A stretch of 64,000 nucleotides of DNA from Aedoeadaptatus ivorii (GTDB lineage: Bacteria > Bacillota > Clostridia > Tissierellales > Peptoniphilaceae). Made by a program: the position numbers and the translations under genes. Position 1 is the stretch's first letter. Each line of letters opens with the position of its first letter. The DNA lies in contig NZ_JAUSWF010000007.1 of the NCBI RefSeq assembly GCF_030815095.1, positions 66,524 through 130,523 on the forward strand. The letters are read 5' to 3'. Below the pieces are notes generated by a model. That model searched no databases. It worked only from the letters and a program-made list of their open reading frames with translations, and was not told the DNA's origin. Of this stretch, positions 42,303 to 51,794 are shown one piece after another.

Positions 42303-43487
42303 ATGGACAAATGGTTATTTTCGTCGGAATCCGTAACGGAAGGACATCCGGATAAGGTTTGCGACCAGATTTCGGACGGAATTTTGGACGCGATTCTCGC
42401 GCAGGACTCGGGCGCCCGCGTGGCGTGCGAAAGTCTCGTCTCTACGGGGATGGTCGTCATCACCGGCGAGATCAGCACGCGGGAATACGTGGACTTTACC
42501 GAAGTCGTCAGAAACACCTTAAAGGATATCGGCTATGTGCACGGCGTACAGCCGGGTTTTGAGGCGGAGTCCGTGGCGGTGATTTCGGCGATCAAGGAAC
42601 AAAGCGGCGATATCGCCATGGGCGTGGACCGCTTTAAGGAAATGGGCGTCGAAGAGATGGACGCTTTCGGCGCGGGGGACCAGGGCATTATGTTTGGCTA
42701 CGCCTGCAAAGAAACCGACGAGCTGATGCCCCTTCCGATTTCGCTCGCCCATACAATGGCAAGACGCCTTTCGGAAGTCCGAAAAGACGGTACGCTCCCG
42801 TATTTGAAGCCCGACGGCAAGACCCAGGTGACGGTGGAATACCACGACGGCGTGCCGGTGCGTCTTGAAAATATCGTCGTGAGCACCCAGCACGATCCCG
42901 ACGTCGAGCTTACCACGATTCGCGAAGACATCGAAAAGCACGTCATCCGTCCCGTGGTCGCAAAAGAGCTGATCGACGATGACACGAAGATCTTCGTAAA
43001 CCCCACCGGCCGCTTTGTCATCGGCGGTCCTGTGGCCGATGCGGGCCTCACCGGGCGCAAGATTATCGTCGACACCTACGGCGGTTACGCGCGCCACGGC
43101 GGCGGTTGCTTTAGCGGCAAGGACCCGACCAAGGTAGACCGCTCCGCCGCCTATGCGGCGCGCTATGTGGCGAAGAATCTCGTCGCCGCCGGCGTCTGCG
43201 ACAAATGTGAAATCGGCTTGAGCTATGCCATCGGCATCGCCCGTCCGCTTTCGGTCTATGTGGAAAGCTACGGCACCAGCGAGCTGAGCGACAACGAGAT
43301 CGAGGAATTGGTCAACGAGGTCTTCGATTTGCGCCCCGCCGCTATCATCAGGGAACTCGACCTGCTCCGCCCCATCTACAAAAACGTGGCGGCATATGGC
43401 CACTTCGGCCGCGAGGACGTGGATGTACCTTGGGAGGCGACCGACAAGGTGGAATCCATTCAACAAGCCTTAAAAGACAGAAAGTAG
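42303..43487 (+). CDS. metK: S-adenosylmethionine synthetase
   Basis: Makes S-adenosylmethionine from methionine and ATP. 394 residues with SSESVTEGHPDKVCDQ at the N-terminus, the GAGDQGIMFGYA hexapeptide region and the second signature GGGCFSGKDPTKVDRSAAY. GAGGAGGAAACA precedes the ATG; upstream in-frame codons lie within the riboswitch and are not coding. SAM feeds ThiH and ThiC among others. Confidence 0.98.
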   Translation: MDKWLFSSESVTEGHPDKVCDQISDGILDAILAQDSGARVACESLVSTGMVVITGEISTREYVDFTEVVRNTLKDIGYVHGVQPGFEAESVAVISAIKEQSGDIAMGVDRFKEMGVEEMDAFGAGDQGIMFGYACKETDELMPLPISLAHTMARRLSEVRKDGTLPYLKPDGKTQVTVEYHDGVPVRLENIVVSTQHDPDVELTTIREDIEKHVIRPVVAKELIDDDTKIFVNPTGRFVIGGPVADAGLTGRKIIVDTYGGYARHGGGCFSGKDPTKVDRSAAYAARYVAKNLVAAGVCDKCEIGLSYAIGIARPLSVYVESYGTSELSDNEIEELVNEVFDLRPAAIIRELDLLRPIYKNVAAYGHFGREDVDVPWEATDKVESIQQALKDRK

Positions 43488-43494
43488 GAAACGT

Positions 43495-45699
43495 TTGAAA
43501 ATCGAAGGCATATTGGATCGGATCATTTTTCGGAACGAAGAAAACGGCTATACCGTCGCGCAGTTTTTGGCCGAAGACGGCGATATTACCGTCGTCGGGT
43601 CCCATATGTCTTTGTTCGAAAAGGAAAATTTGCGCCTGGAGGGGGAACTGATCTACCACCCGAAATACGGGGAGCAGTTTCAATTCAGCGCAGTGGAAAA
43701 GATAAGGCCCCGGGGGGAAAAGGCGATCGTCGCCTACCTTTCCGGCGGCCTTATTCCCCATGTGGGAAAGGTGACGGCCAAGCGCATCGTCGACACCTTC
43801 GGCGAGGAGACCATGCGCATCATCGAAGAAGACCCCGTCCGGTTGGGCGAAGTGGAGGGGATCGGCAAGAAGAAGCTCGCCGTCATCGTCGACTCATTGG
43901 AAAGTCAGAAGGGCATGCGGGAATTTTTGTTGGACGCGCAGGAGTTCGAGCTCCCCAACGCCCGCGCCATGGCGATCTATAAAGTCTTCGGCGACGCCTC
44001 CTCGGATATATTGCGGCGCGACCCCTATCGCCTGGCGGATACGGTGCGCGGGATCGGCTTTCAGATCGCCGATGCCGTGGCGCAAAAATCCGGCATTCCC
44101 AAGGACGACGAGGCGCGGGTGATCGCCGGCATGAAATACGTCCTAAACGCCGCCGTATCAGACGGGCACTGTTTTTTGCCGAAAGAAAAGCTGCTCGCCG
44201 CCTCTCAAACGCTGTTGGATCTCGATATGGATTTTCTCGACGAGCACATCGTAAAGCTTGCGGTGGACCCCGCCATCTATGTGCGGGAGGTGGAAGGCAC
44301 CTTGCGCATCTATCTGCTTCCCTACTACCGCGCGGAGGACGTGGTGGCCGAGGAGATCGCACGGCGGGGCAAAGTCGATCTGCCGGCGCATATGGCGGAA
44401 GATGTGATTGCGGCGGTGCTCGCCAAATCTCCCGCCGATCTCGCCGAGCGACAGAAAGAAGCGTTGGCGCGCGCCATCGATTCGAATCTCTTGATTATCA
44501 CCGGCGGGCCCGGCACGGGAAAGACCACGACACTTAGGGCCATCGTCGATGCCATGGAGCGCCTCCGCCTTTCGGTGGCGCTCGCGGCGCCGACGGGGCG
44601 GGCGGCAAAGCGCATGGAAGAAGCGACGGGCAGGAGCGCTTCTACCATCCACCGCCTCTTGTCCTACGATTATATTTCCGAAGACGGCACGGAATCGCGC
44701 GTATCCGGCGACGAGGTGGACGCCGATGTGGTAATCGTCGACGAGGCGAGTATGATCGATCTGCTCTTGATGCGCGATCTGTTGACTTCGCTCAAGGAGG
44801 ATACGCGCCTGATTCTGGTGGGCGATGTGGACCAGCTGCCGTCGGTGGGCGCGGGGAACGTACTGCGGGATCTGATTGCCTCGAAGGCGGTGGAAGCGGT
44901 GCATCTCGACAAGGTGTTTCGCCAAGCGGAGACCTCTGCCATCGTAAAAAACGCCCACCGCATCAACCGGGGGGAATATCCCGTGGTGAATGCGCCGGGC
45001 ACCGACTTCTTTTTTATGGAAACGCCGGATCCCGAGGCGGCGCTCGCGCTGGTGGCATCGCTGGTCAAGGAGCGATTGCCGAATTTTTACGGCATCGATC
45101 CGGTGGAAGACATTCAGGTGCTCGCTCCCATGAAAAAGGGGGTCTGCGGCGTCGAAAACCTGAATCTCACCCTGCAGGCGGCGCTTAATCCCGGCCCGGG
45201 CGGCCTCAGCCGCGGCGGCTTTACCTATAAAGTCGGCGACAAAGTCATGCAGACCAAAAACAATTACGAAATGGAGTGGAAGTCCAAGAGCCGGGTCTTC
45301 GATTCGAAGGGCAAGGGCGTCTTTAACGGCGATTTGGGCACGGTGGGATTTGTCGATCGCGAATCCGAAACGCTCAAGGTCGCCTTTGACGACAAAGTCT
45401 GCACCTACGAGCGCGAACACTTAAACGAGCTCGCCCCCGCCTATGCGGCGACGATTCACAAATCCCAGGGTTCGGAGTTTCCCGTGGTGGTGCTCCCGGT
45501 GGTGAGCGGGCCGCCCATGTTCTTGACGCGCAATCTCCTCTATACCGCCATCACCCGGGCCAAAAAGCTCGTCGTGGTGGTGGGAAACCGTGCCACGCTG
45601 CGGCATATGGTCGAGAACAACCGCATCGAAGACCGCTATTCGGCGCTGGATGCGCGCATCAAGGAGAGAATCGATGGATCTCAGAAAACTCTTTTATAG
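43495..45699 (+). CDS. recD2: RecD2-type DNA helicase
   Basis: Superfamily 1B 5'-3' helicase of RecBC-less bacteria, 734 residues. N-terminal OB-like and helix-hairpin-helix region (VEGIGKKKLA), then the motor with Walker A GGPGTGKTTT, GRAAKRM, Walker B VIVDEASMID, LVGDVDQLPSVGAG and the C-terminal AATIHKSQGSEFPVV and YTAITRAKK motifs. The start is TTG at 43495, 7 bp after metK, behind GTAGGAAACG. It overlaps comF by 26 bp. Confidence 0.93.
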   Translation: MKIEGILDRIIFRNEENGYTVAQFLAEDGDITVVGSHMSLFEKENLRLEGELIYHPKYGEQFQFSAVEKIRPRGEKAIVAYLSGGLIPHVGKVTAKRIVDTFGEETMRIIEEDPVRLGEVEGIGKKKLAVIVDSLESQKGMREFLLDAQEFELPNARAMAIYKVFGDASSDILRRDPYRLADTVRGIGFQIADAVAQKSGIPKDDEARVIAGMKYVLNAAVSDGHCFLPKEKLLAASQTLLDLDMDFLDEHIVKLAVDPAIYVREVEGTLRIYLLPYYRAEDVVAEEIARRGKVDLPAHMAEDVIAAVLAKSPADLAERQKEALARAIDSNLLIITGGPGTGKTTTLRAIVDAMERLRLSVALAAPTGRAAKRMEEATGRSASTIHRLLSYDYISEDGTESRVSGDEVDADVVIVDEASMIDLLLMRDLLTSLKEDTRLILVGDVDQLPSVGAGNVLRDLIASKAVEAVHLDKVFRQAETSAIVKNAHRINRGEYPVVNAPGTDFFFMETPDPEAALALVASLVKERLPNFYGIDPVEDIQVLAPMKKGVCGVENLNLTLQAALNPGPGGLSRGGFTYKVGDKVMQTKNNYEMEWKSKSRVFDSKGKGVFNGDLGTVGFVDRESETLKVAFDDKVCTYEREHLNELAPAYAATIHKSQGSEFPVVVLPVVSGPPMFLTRNLLYTAITRAKKLVVVVGNRATLRHMVENNRIEDRYSALDARIKERIDGSQKTLL

Positions 45700-46303
45700 G
45701 GGCGGCTGCCCGCTCTGTTTGGAGACGGCGGCCCCTCGCCTCGCCCTCTGCGACGACTGCAAAGACGCGCTCGTCTTTTTGGGGGAGGGGATCCGCGAAC
45801 ATACAGGACCGACGGTGTATCCGCTCCTCGGGAAAAATGCCCTGTCGAAGGCGATGATCGGGGGCCTAAAGTACAAGCGCGAGCGATACTGGGCGGAGGT
45901 GTTCGCCGACCTTTCGGCGGAATTTTTGTTCGAGACGGGACGCCGCGACTTCGATGCGATTTGCGCCGTGCCCACGACGGCAAAAAAGCTGCGCCTGCGG
46001 GGGTATAACCCGCCCCAAGAGATCGCCCGCGCCCTCAGCCGAAGGATCGATCTTCCGGTCATCGAGCCGCTTTCGTTTAACCGGCGGGTGCGCGATCAGA
46101 TCGGCCTCGGCGCCCGCGAGCGGGCGGAGAATGTGCGGGGCGCCTTTTCGGCGCAGGCCGTATCGAATCGCCTGCTTTTGATCGACGATACCTATACCAC
46201 CGGCGCGACCGTCTCGGCCTGCACCGAAGCGCTCCTGCAAGCGGGGGCGGAATCGGTGACGGGTCTCGTCATGGTGCGGGCAAAAATAATAAAGGGCATA
46301 TAA
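45674..46303 (+). CDS. comF: ComF family phosphoribosyltransferase-like protein
   Basis: 209-residue protein with an N-terminal zinc ribbon (C12, C15, C26, C29) and a type I phosphoribosyltransferase domain carrying the PRPP loop LLLIDDTYTTGAT and the RGYNPPQEIA segment. ComF is linked to DNA uptake in competent Bacillota. The ATG at 45674 lies within the recD2 end behind AAGGAGAGAATCG. Coupling to a helicase gene fits a DNA-processing role. Confidence 0.88.
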   Translation: MDLRKLFYRGGCPLCLETAAPRLALCDDCKDALVFLGEGIREHTGPTVYPLLGKNALSKAMIGGLKYKRERYWAEVFADLSAEFLFETGRRDFDAICAVPTTAKKLRLRGYNPPQEIARALSRRIDLPVIEPLSFNRRVRDQIGLGARERAENVRGAFSAQAVSNRLLLIDDTYTTGATVSACTEALLQAGAESVTGLVMVRAKIIKGI

Positions 46304-46304
46304 A

Positions 46305-46335
46305 TAGCCGCGTGCACTTTCGCACGCGGCTTTTT
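46305..46335. terminator. Intrinsic terminator between comF and phzF
   Basis: AGCCGCGTGC / GCACGCGGCT with a 6-nt loop and a T run on the plus strand; it may serve both convergent genes, though the minus-strand tail is weaker. Confidence 0.82.
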
Positions 46336-46346
46336 GTATCGATCGT

Positions 46347-47126
46347 CTAGGCTTCGTCGGCGAGGATCTCGCCCTTCGAGAAGAGGGCGGCGTGTCCGGC
46401 GAGGGTGACCCGGTCGCCTTCTACGCGGGTGTAGAGCGTACCGCCGCGGGGGCTCGCCTGATAGGCGAGGATGTCTTCTTTTTCGAGGCGCTCTTTCCAG
46501 TAGACCGAGATATGGCAGTGCCCCGAGCCGCAGACGGGATCTTCGTAGATGCCCACCTTGGGCGCAAAGGAGCGGGAGATACAGTCGTGCTCGGTGCCGG
46601 GCTTGGTGACGTGTTGCAACAGTCCGTCTAAGGCGAGGAGGTCTTCTTCCTTCGGGGCGATGGATTCCAAATCCGCATCGGCGTCAAAGACCATCACGAG
46701 ATCGCGGCCCATATATGCCGCCTCGGGGCGGATGCCGATTGCGGCTTCCATGGCGTCGGTGACGGGGACCTCCTTTAGATCGTAGGCGGGAAAATCCATG
46801 GCGTAGAGATCTTCTTCCCTGCGCACCGTCAGCGTGCCGGATAGAGTTTGAAAGGCGAGGGGGCTTTCGGCGTCTTCGAATCGAAAGAGGGCATAGGCCG
46901 TCGCCAATGTGGCGTGCCCGCAGAGGTCGATTTCTTCTTTGGGGGTAAACCAGCGCAGGCGATAGCCGTCTCCTTCTTTTTTGACGAAGGCGGTCTCGGA
47001 CAGATTGTTTTCTTTGGCGATCGAAAGCATCGTGGCATTGTCAAGGGGCGCATCGAGAAAGACGACCGCGGCGGGATTGCCCGCGAATACGCGATCGGTA
47101 AAGGCGTCGACAATACATTGTTTCAT
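46347..47126 (-). CDS. PhzF-family isomerase/epimerase
   Basis: 259-residue protein of the PhzF family (diaminopimelate-epimerase-like fold). The catalytic acid is E44 in NNLSETAF, with RWFTPKEEIDLCGHATLATA and the C-terminal DPVCGSGHCHISVYW conserved. Substrate unknown; the family is widespread beyond phenazine makers. AGGAGG precedes the ATG. It follows the yihY-like gene by 10 bp on the minus strand. Confidence 0.9.
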   Translation of the reverse strand: MKQCIVDAFTDRVFAGNPAAVVFLDAPLDNATMLSIAKENNLSETAFVKKEGDGYRLRWFTPKEEIDLCGHATLATAYALFRFEDAESPLAFQTLSGTLTVRREEDLYAMDFPAYDLKEVPVTDAMEAAIGIRPEAAYMGRDLVMVFDADADLESIAPKEEDLLALDGLLQHVTKPGTEHDCISRSFAPKVGIYEDPVCGSGHCHISVYWKERLEKEDILAYQASPRGGTLYTRVEGDRVTLAGHAALFSKGEILADEA

Positions 47127-47136
47127 AAAAATCCTC

Positions 47137-48072
47137 CTAATCGTTGATGCGGGTGTGGCTTGCCACCACGCCGGAAAACAGGGTTTCCTCTCGGGGCCAG
47201 CGGGCGCCGTTTTGGTCGAGGGAAAACAGCGTCGATTGAATGGCGCCGCCCACGAGCAAAATCAACCCGAAGAGATAGAGCCATACCAAAAAAATGATGA
47301 TCCCCGCCAAAGAGCCGTAGGTGGCGGAATAGGATGCGAAGTTCGACACATAGTAGTTAAAGCCCTTTGTGGCGATCACCGTGGCGCCCATAGAAAACAG
47401 CGCGCTCAGCAAATTGATCTTGACGGGGGGCTTGCCGCCCGCGGGCCATTTCGGGGAAAAGTAGTACAGGCAAAAGAAGCTGAGGAACATAAAGCCCAAG
47501 GGCACCAGCTGCAGCGTAAGGGAAATCGCGCCGAAGGCGCTTTCGGGGACGCGGAGAAAGTGAAAGAGATAGTCGAGGAGGTTACTCCCCACCACCTGGG
47601 CGATCATGAGCATTAGGATCAAGACAAACAGAGACACGGTCATGGCGAGGGAGAGGAGCGTAAGGGACAAAAAGCCGCGTTTTTCGGTGCCCGAGATGCC
47701 GTCGTTGATGCTCCGCACCAACTGCTTAATGCCGTTACTCGCCACATAGATCGTACCCAACAGCGATACCGAAAGCAGGGTACCGGAGGAATTGACCTCC
47801 AAATCCCGCACAAAGCTCAATAGAATGGCGTCGATATCCGGCGGCAGGCTCTCGAAGGAATCGATCAGTCGGGGAAGAAAACTCGCATCGACAAATCGCA
47901 CGATATTTAAGAGGGCGATCAAAAAGGGAAAGATCGCGAGTATCAAAAAATAGGACAAACCCGCTCCCTGCAAAAAGAGTCCTTTGTCCAAAATGGTATA
48001 AATAAGAATGTCGAAGAAGGCAAAAGGTTTTTTTGTTACGAAACCTTTGAGTTTCCTTTTCCACTTGTTCAT
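47137..48072 (-). CDS. YihY/BrkB family membrane protein
   Basis: Integral membrane protein of 311 residues with about six transmembrane segments and the family hallmarks GAGLSYFLILAIFPFLI, YVASNGIKQLVRSIN and the C-terminal YGSLAGIIIFLVWLYLFGLILLVGG region. Function of the family is unsettled (older RNase BN assignment is wrong). First gene of a two-gene minus-strand unit with phzF. Confidence 0.9.
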   Translation of the reverse strand: MNKWKRKLKGFVTKKPFAFFDILIYTILDKGLFLQGAGLSYFLILAIFPFLIALLNIVRFVDASFLPRLIDSFESLPPDIDAILLSFVRDLEVNSSGTLLSVSLLGTIYVASNGIKQLVRSINDGISGTEKRGFLSLTLLSLAMTVSLFVLILMLMIAQVVGSNLLDYLFHFLRVPESAFGAISLTLQLVPLGFMFLSFFCLYYFSPKWPAGGKPPVKINLLSALFSMGATVIATKGFNYYVSNFASYSATYGSLAGIIIFLVWLYLFGLILLVGGAIQSTLFSLDQNGARWPREETLFSGVVASHTRIND

Positions 48073-48145
48073 AGATTCCTGTATCCTCCTGAGGAGATTA
48101 TAACACAGTTATGATAGAATACAGGAAGAGTAAAAAGGAGGATCT

Positions 48146-48841
48146 ATGCAGTATAATATCTTGGTTTGCGACGACGAAAAGGACATCGTTTCCGCCATAC
48201 GCATCTATTTGGAGGCCGAAGGCTACCGCGTCTTTTGCGCCTACAACGGGGAAGAGGCGCTGGAAGTGATGGAAAAAGAAGAGATACACCTGGTGCTGAT
48301 GGATCTGATGATGCCGAAGATGGACGGGATTTCCGCCATCTTAAAGATTCGGGAAACCCACAATATCCCCATTATCATCCTAAGCGCCAAAAGCGAGATC
48401 ACCGACAAAATTATCGGGCTCAATATGGGCGCCGACGATTACATTATCAAACCCTTTAACGCCATCGAGCTGATCGCGCGGGTCAACTCCGGCATTCGCC
48501 GCTTTACCTCTTTGGGGGCGGCGGAAATCGACGACGGCAACTATACCGGCGGCCGCATTACCCTAAACGACAACGCCAAAGAAGTGCGCGTCGACGGCGA
48601 GATCGCCAATCTCACGCCCCACGAGTACAAGATCCTGCGCCTATTGATCAAAAACAAGGGACGGGTATTTTCCAGCGACGAGATCTACGAGATCGTGTGG
48701 GAAGAGGCGGCGCACGATGTAAAAAAGGTCATCTCGGTCCATATTTCGCATCTGCGGGACAAAGTAGAGATCAACCCCCGCAAGCCCGACTACATCAAGT
48801 CCGTCTACGGCATGGGCTATAAATTCGAGGACATCGGCTGA
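48146..48841 (+). CDS. OmpR-family response regulator
   Basis: 231-residue two-component regulator: receiver domain with acidic pair D9/D10, phosphoacceptor D53 (LMDLMMPKMDG) and K103 region (YIIKPF), then a winged-helix DNA-binding domain (LTPHEYKILRLLI ... VHISHLRDKVE). AAGGAGGATCT precedes the ATG. The stop overlaps the kinase start by one base. The stimulus is unknown; VanR/RegX-like families share this layout. Confidence 0.94.
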   Translation: MQYNILVCDDEKDIVSAIRIYLEAEGYRVFCAYNGEEALEVMEKEEIHLVLMDLMMPKMDGISAILKIRETHNIPIIILSAKSEITDKIIGLNMGADDYIIKPFNAIELIARVNSGIRRFTSLGAAEIDDGNYTGGRITLNDNAKEVRVDGEIANLTPHEYKILRLLIKNKGRVFSSDEIYEIVWEEAAHDVKKVISVHISHLRDKVEINPRKPDYIKSVYGMGYKFEDIG

Positions 48842-50109
48842 TGAAAGCCAAAAGAGACGAGTGGCGGGCGGGCATTAAGGAGAAATTTCTTCGCTATTGT
48901 CGCGAGAACTATATGGAGATCATTTGGATCGACATTTGGTTTGTCATCGGCCTTTTGAGTCTCGTTTTCTTTTTCTTCGGCGCGGACATCTACGATCCCG
49001 CCATGGCTTTGATCCATATCGCCTTCGCCTGTGCGGCGGCGGGACTGTTTTGGCTGGCGAAGATGCTAATGCGCGGCCCTTCCCGGCGCTGGCTGTTTGT
49101 CTATTTGCTGCGCGAGAACAAAAAAGAGACCATCTACCGCTTTTTCTTTGCGGCGAATATCGCCATCCCCGTATATGTCTTTATGGTCCTTCAGGGACTG
49201 CCGGTGATCTACGGCCTGTGGATGATGCCGGTGCTTAGGCTGATGGTCATGGGCGAGGACGAGGTGATTCAAAACCGCATTCTTCGAGCGGCGATTATGG
49301 AGACCCAGAGCTATGTGGATCTCACGGTGTTTTCGCCCATGGTGCGCGAATCCACCTATGAGGCGCTGATGGACCTCACGCGGATCAAAGACTCCATGTA
49401 TTCCGCCGCCCAGGCGCAGGTGCAGTCGCAAAAAATGAAGACCGAGCTGATCACCAATATAAGCCACGATCTCAAGACCCCTCTTACGAGCATTATCAAT
49501 TACTCGGACATATTGAGCAAAAAAGAGGTGATGGACGAGGAGGCCAAAAACTATATTCGCATTCTGGGGCGCAACTCCGAACGGCTGAAGAGCATGATTA
49601 TCAATCTGATCGACGCCTCCAAGACCGGGAGCGGCAATGTGACCTTAGAGCCGGTGATCATCGACTTTAACGAACTCATCGGCCAGATCTACGGCGACTT
49701 CGACGCCGATTACGAGACCAAGGCACTCGAATTTGTCTACGAGGCGCAGACGGAGGACATCCCCATCTATACCGACGGCAATGTGTTGAGTCGGGTGATT
49801 CAAAACCTCTTCAGCAATGTGTATAAATACGCCAAGGAGGGCACCACCGTAGAAGGGCGCGCCTCGGTGGTGGAAGATAAGATCTTTTTCAGTCTAAAGA
49901 ATATTACCAAAAACAAACTCAGCGTATCCTCGGCGGATCTGCAGAACCAGTTTATCCGCGGCGACAAGAGCCGTACCACCGAGGGGAGCGGCCTGGGGCT
50001 GTATATCGCGAGGAATCTGGTGGAGATTTTGGGCGGCGAGTTTCGCATTATCGTCGACGAAGACCGCTTCCAGGTGTTCGTAGAACTGCCCAAGGAAATC
50101 GAATCGTAA
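48841..50109 (+). CDS. Sensor histidine kinase
   Basis: Membrane kinase of 422 residues partnering the upstream regulator. Hydrophobic segments lie at ~30-47, ~54-76, ~100-118 and ~122-137, with little extracellular sequence, so it may sense a membrane signal. The H box has H209 (NISHDLKTPLTS), followed by the N box (VIQNLFSNVYKYA) and the G box (GSGLGLYIARNLVEILGG). Closed by a terminator. Confidence 0.94.
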   Translation: MKAKRDEWRAGIKEKFLRYCRENYMEIIWIDIWFVIGLLSLVFFFFGADIYDPAMALIHIAFACAAAGLFWLAKMLMRGPSRRWLFVYLLRENKKETIYRFFFAANIAIPVYVFMVLQGLPVIYGLWMMPVLRLMVMGEDEVIQNRILRAAIMETQSYVDLTVFSPMVRESTYEALMDLTRIKDSMYSAAQAQVQSQKMKTELITNISHDLKTPLTSIINYSDILSKKEVMDEEAKNYIRILGRNSERLKSMIINLIDASKTGSGNVTLEPVIIDFNELIGQIYGDFDADYETKALEFVYEAQTEDIPIYTDGNVLSRVIQNLFSNVYKYAKEGTTVEGRASVVEDKIFFSLKNITKNKLSVSSADLQNQFIRGDKSRTTEGSGLGLYIARNLVEILGGEFRIIVDEDRFQVFVELPKEIES

Positions 50110-50111
50110 GA

Positions 50112-50138
50112 CCGAAGCGGCGCGCTTCGGTTTTTTTG
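50112..50138 (+). terminator. Intrinsic terminator after the histidine kinase
   Basis: CCGAAGCG / CGCTTCGG with a 3-nt loop and seven T. Confidence 0.88.
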
Positions 50139-50156
50139 TACGAGAAATTATGGCCA

Positions 50157-50184
50157 TAAAAAAGGAGCCGAACGCGTCGGCTCC
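50157..50184 (-). terminator. Intrinsic terminator after hpf
   Basis: On the minus strand GGAGCCGA / TTCGGCTCC with a CGCG loop is followed by a T run. Confidence 0.88.
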
Positions 50185-50207
50185 GTACGGGTATGGAAAA
50201 GGGAGAA

Positions 50208-50747
50208 TCAGAATTCAAAGTCGATGCGACCGAAATTGCCGTCGCGTCTCTTATACAAGAGGGCCGGTTCTTCGATGTCGGCGTCGAGGAAGATAAAGAA
50301 GTTGTGGTTCAAGAGCTCCATCTGCAGCGCCGCTTCTTCTTCTACCATGGGTTGCAGGTGAAAATGCTTGCGCTTGGAGACGATCTTGCCTTGGGTGTCC
50401 TCGGGCTTTTCGGGCAGGGCCTGCTCGAAGTTTTCGAACCGAATGGTTTCGCTCCCCTGATGGCGATTTTTCAGCCGCGTCTTGTATTTGCGGACCTGAC
50501 GTTCGAGCACGTCCATCGCCAAATCGATCGAGGCGTACATGTCCTCTGTGGTCTCTTCTGCGCGCATAATTGTATTGGGCAGAAACACCGTAATCTCGGT
50601 GGTGTGGTTGCCCTTCATGGTAGAGAAGGTCACCTTCGCCTCCACCTCTTCGGCGAAGTATTTGTCGAGCTTAGAGAGCTTCTTTTCCGCCTGGTTTTTC
50701 AATGCTTGGGTGAGTTCGATGTTCTTTCCGAAAAATTCAATACGCAT
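50208..50747 (-). CDS. hpf: Ribosome hibernation promoting factor, long form
   Basis: Binds 70S ribosomes and dimerises them in stationary phase. 179 residues: N-terminal S30AE domain (FFGKNIELT ... MYASIDLAMDVLERQVRKYK) and the C-terminal dimerisation domain (KHFHLQPMVEEEAALQMELLNHNFFIFLD). The inner ATG (MRIEFFG) is chosen because GGAG lies 8 nt before it; the upstream ATG is only 2 nt from that site. Confidence 0.94.
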   Translation of the reverse strand: MRIEFFGKNIELTQALKNQAEKKLSKLDKYFAEEVEAKVTFSTMKGNHTTEITVFLPNTIMRAEETTEDMYASIDLAMDVLERQVRKYKTRLKNRHQGSETIRFENFEQALPEKPEDTQGKIVSKRKHFHLQPMVEEEAALQMELLNHNFFIFLDADIEEPALLYKRRDGNFGRIDFEF

Positions 50748-50815
50748 ATCCATGTCTCCTCTCACTTCTTTTCTATATCTTACCCGATCTTAACAATCTG
50801 AAACGACAATCGCGC

Positions 50816-50843
50816 TTGCAGATATTCTTCGTTTTGCTATACT
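50816..50843 (+). promoter_or_regulatory. Candidate promoter of the exporter-like gene
   Basis: TTGCAG and TATACT separated by 16 bp, 30 bp before the TTG start. Confidence 0.6.
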
Positions 50844-50873
50844 TTTTTATACTAAGGAGAATGGAGTGAATCA

Positions 50874-51794
50874 TTGCGACGGATTAAGAGCATTATACCT
50901 TTTCCCCATATCGGCATGCGAACCTTTAAGACGGCACTTTCCGTGGTCATTTCCCTATTTTTATCGAACTATTTGGGATTGAACACGCCGCTGTTTGTGG
51001 CCATCGCCTCTATGACCACCATGCAACCCTCTGTCCACGAGACCCATCGGGCCGTGCGGCTCAGGGTGTTTACCTGTGTCATGGGGGTGGTACTGGGATA
51101 TTTCCTCTCTCTGATCACCCGAAACATCTACATTCGGCCGCTGATCGCGGGCATCGGCATTATTATCATTATACTCATTCTGAACCGGTTTCAGCTGAAT
51201 CGGTTTATCAATCTGACCAATATTATCTTCGTGGCGAGTTTTGCTTCGCGCCAATCCCAGTTGGTCTACGGCATCAACCGGCTGATCGGTACGCTATTGG
51301 GTATCTTTGTATCGGTGGCGATTAATTATTTGATCGCCAAGCCCACGCCGAAGGGCAATTTCGAGAGCGTGCTGGAAAAGGCGTATGCGGATATATTCCG
51401 CCTGTCGGAAGAAATCATCCTCGCCGACGAGACGCCGATACTCGACGAGCTGGCAAAGGAACTAGACGAGGCGGAGGCCTCCTTCCAGCTGATCCGAAAA
51501 GAAGTGGACGAGCCCTTTTCCGGCGAGATGAAAATCGGCGGGGTGGAGCAGCTCTTGGGATTGTACGAAGACGTATTTCTGCTCTTGCAGATTCTCGTCA
51601 AGCTCGACGTGTCCGCCCATAAGTTTACGGTGGACAACAAGCTGCGCATTCAGGAGATCTTCCACTATACCGAGATGTACGAAGGACGAGATGAGGTCGT
51701 TCCCGATGCCGTCGTGAACTACCACGTCAAGTCGATTTTAGAAAAATTAGTGCAAATACAGGAACTTTACGATAAAGGAGTCACTCATGTCTGA
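50874..51794 (+). CDS. Aromatic acid exporter-like membrane protein (FUSC/ArAE type)
   Basis: 306-residue protein: an N-terminal membrane domain with four to six hydrophobic segments (RTFKTALSVVISLFLSNYLG, FVAIASMTTMQPSVHET, then VMGVVLGYFLSLI) and a cytoplasmic helical C-terminal half. The pattern fits the ArAE_1 family found in Bacillota; transport of aromatic acids is suggested by family name only. The start is TTG at 50874 with GGAG 7 nt before it. It overlaps the next gene by 8 bp. Confidence 0.8.
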   Translation: MRRIKSIIPFPHIGMRTFKTALSVVISLFLSNYLGLNTPLFVAIASMTTMQPSVHETHRAVRLRVFTCVMGVVLGYFLSLITRNIYIRPLIAGIGIIIIILILNRFQLNRFINLTNIIFVASFASRQSQLVYGINRLIGTLLGIFVSVAINYLIAKPTPKGNFESVLEKAYADIFRLSEEIILADETPILDELAKELDEAEASFQLIRKEVDEPFSGEMKIGGVEQLLGLYEDVFLLLQILVKLDVSAHKFTVDNKLRIQEIFHYTEMYEGRDEVVPDAVVNYHVKSILEKLVQIQELYDKGVTHV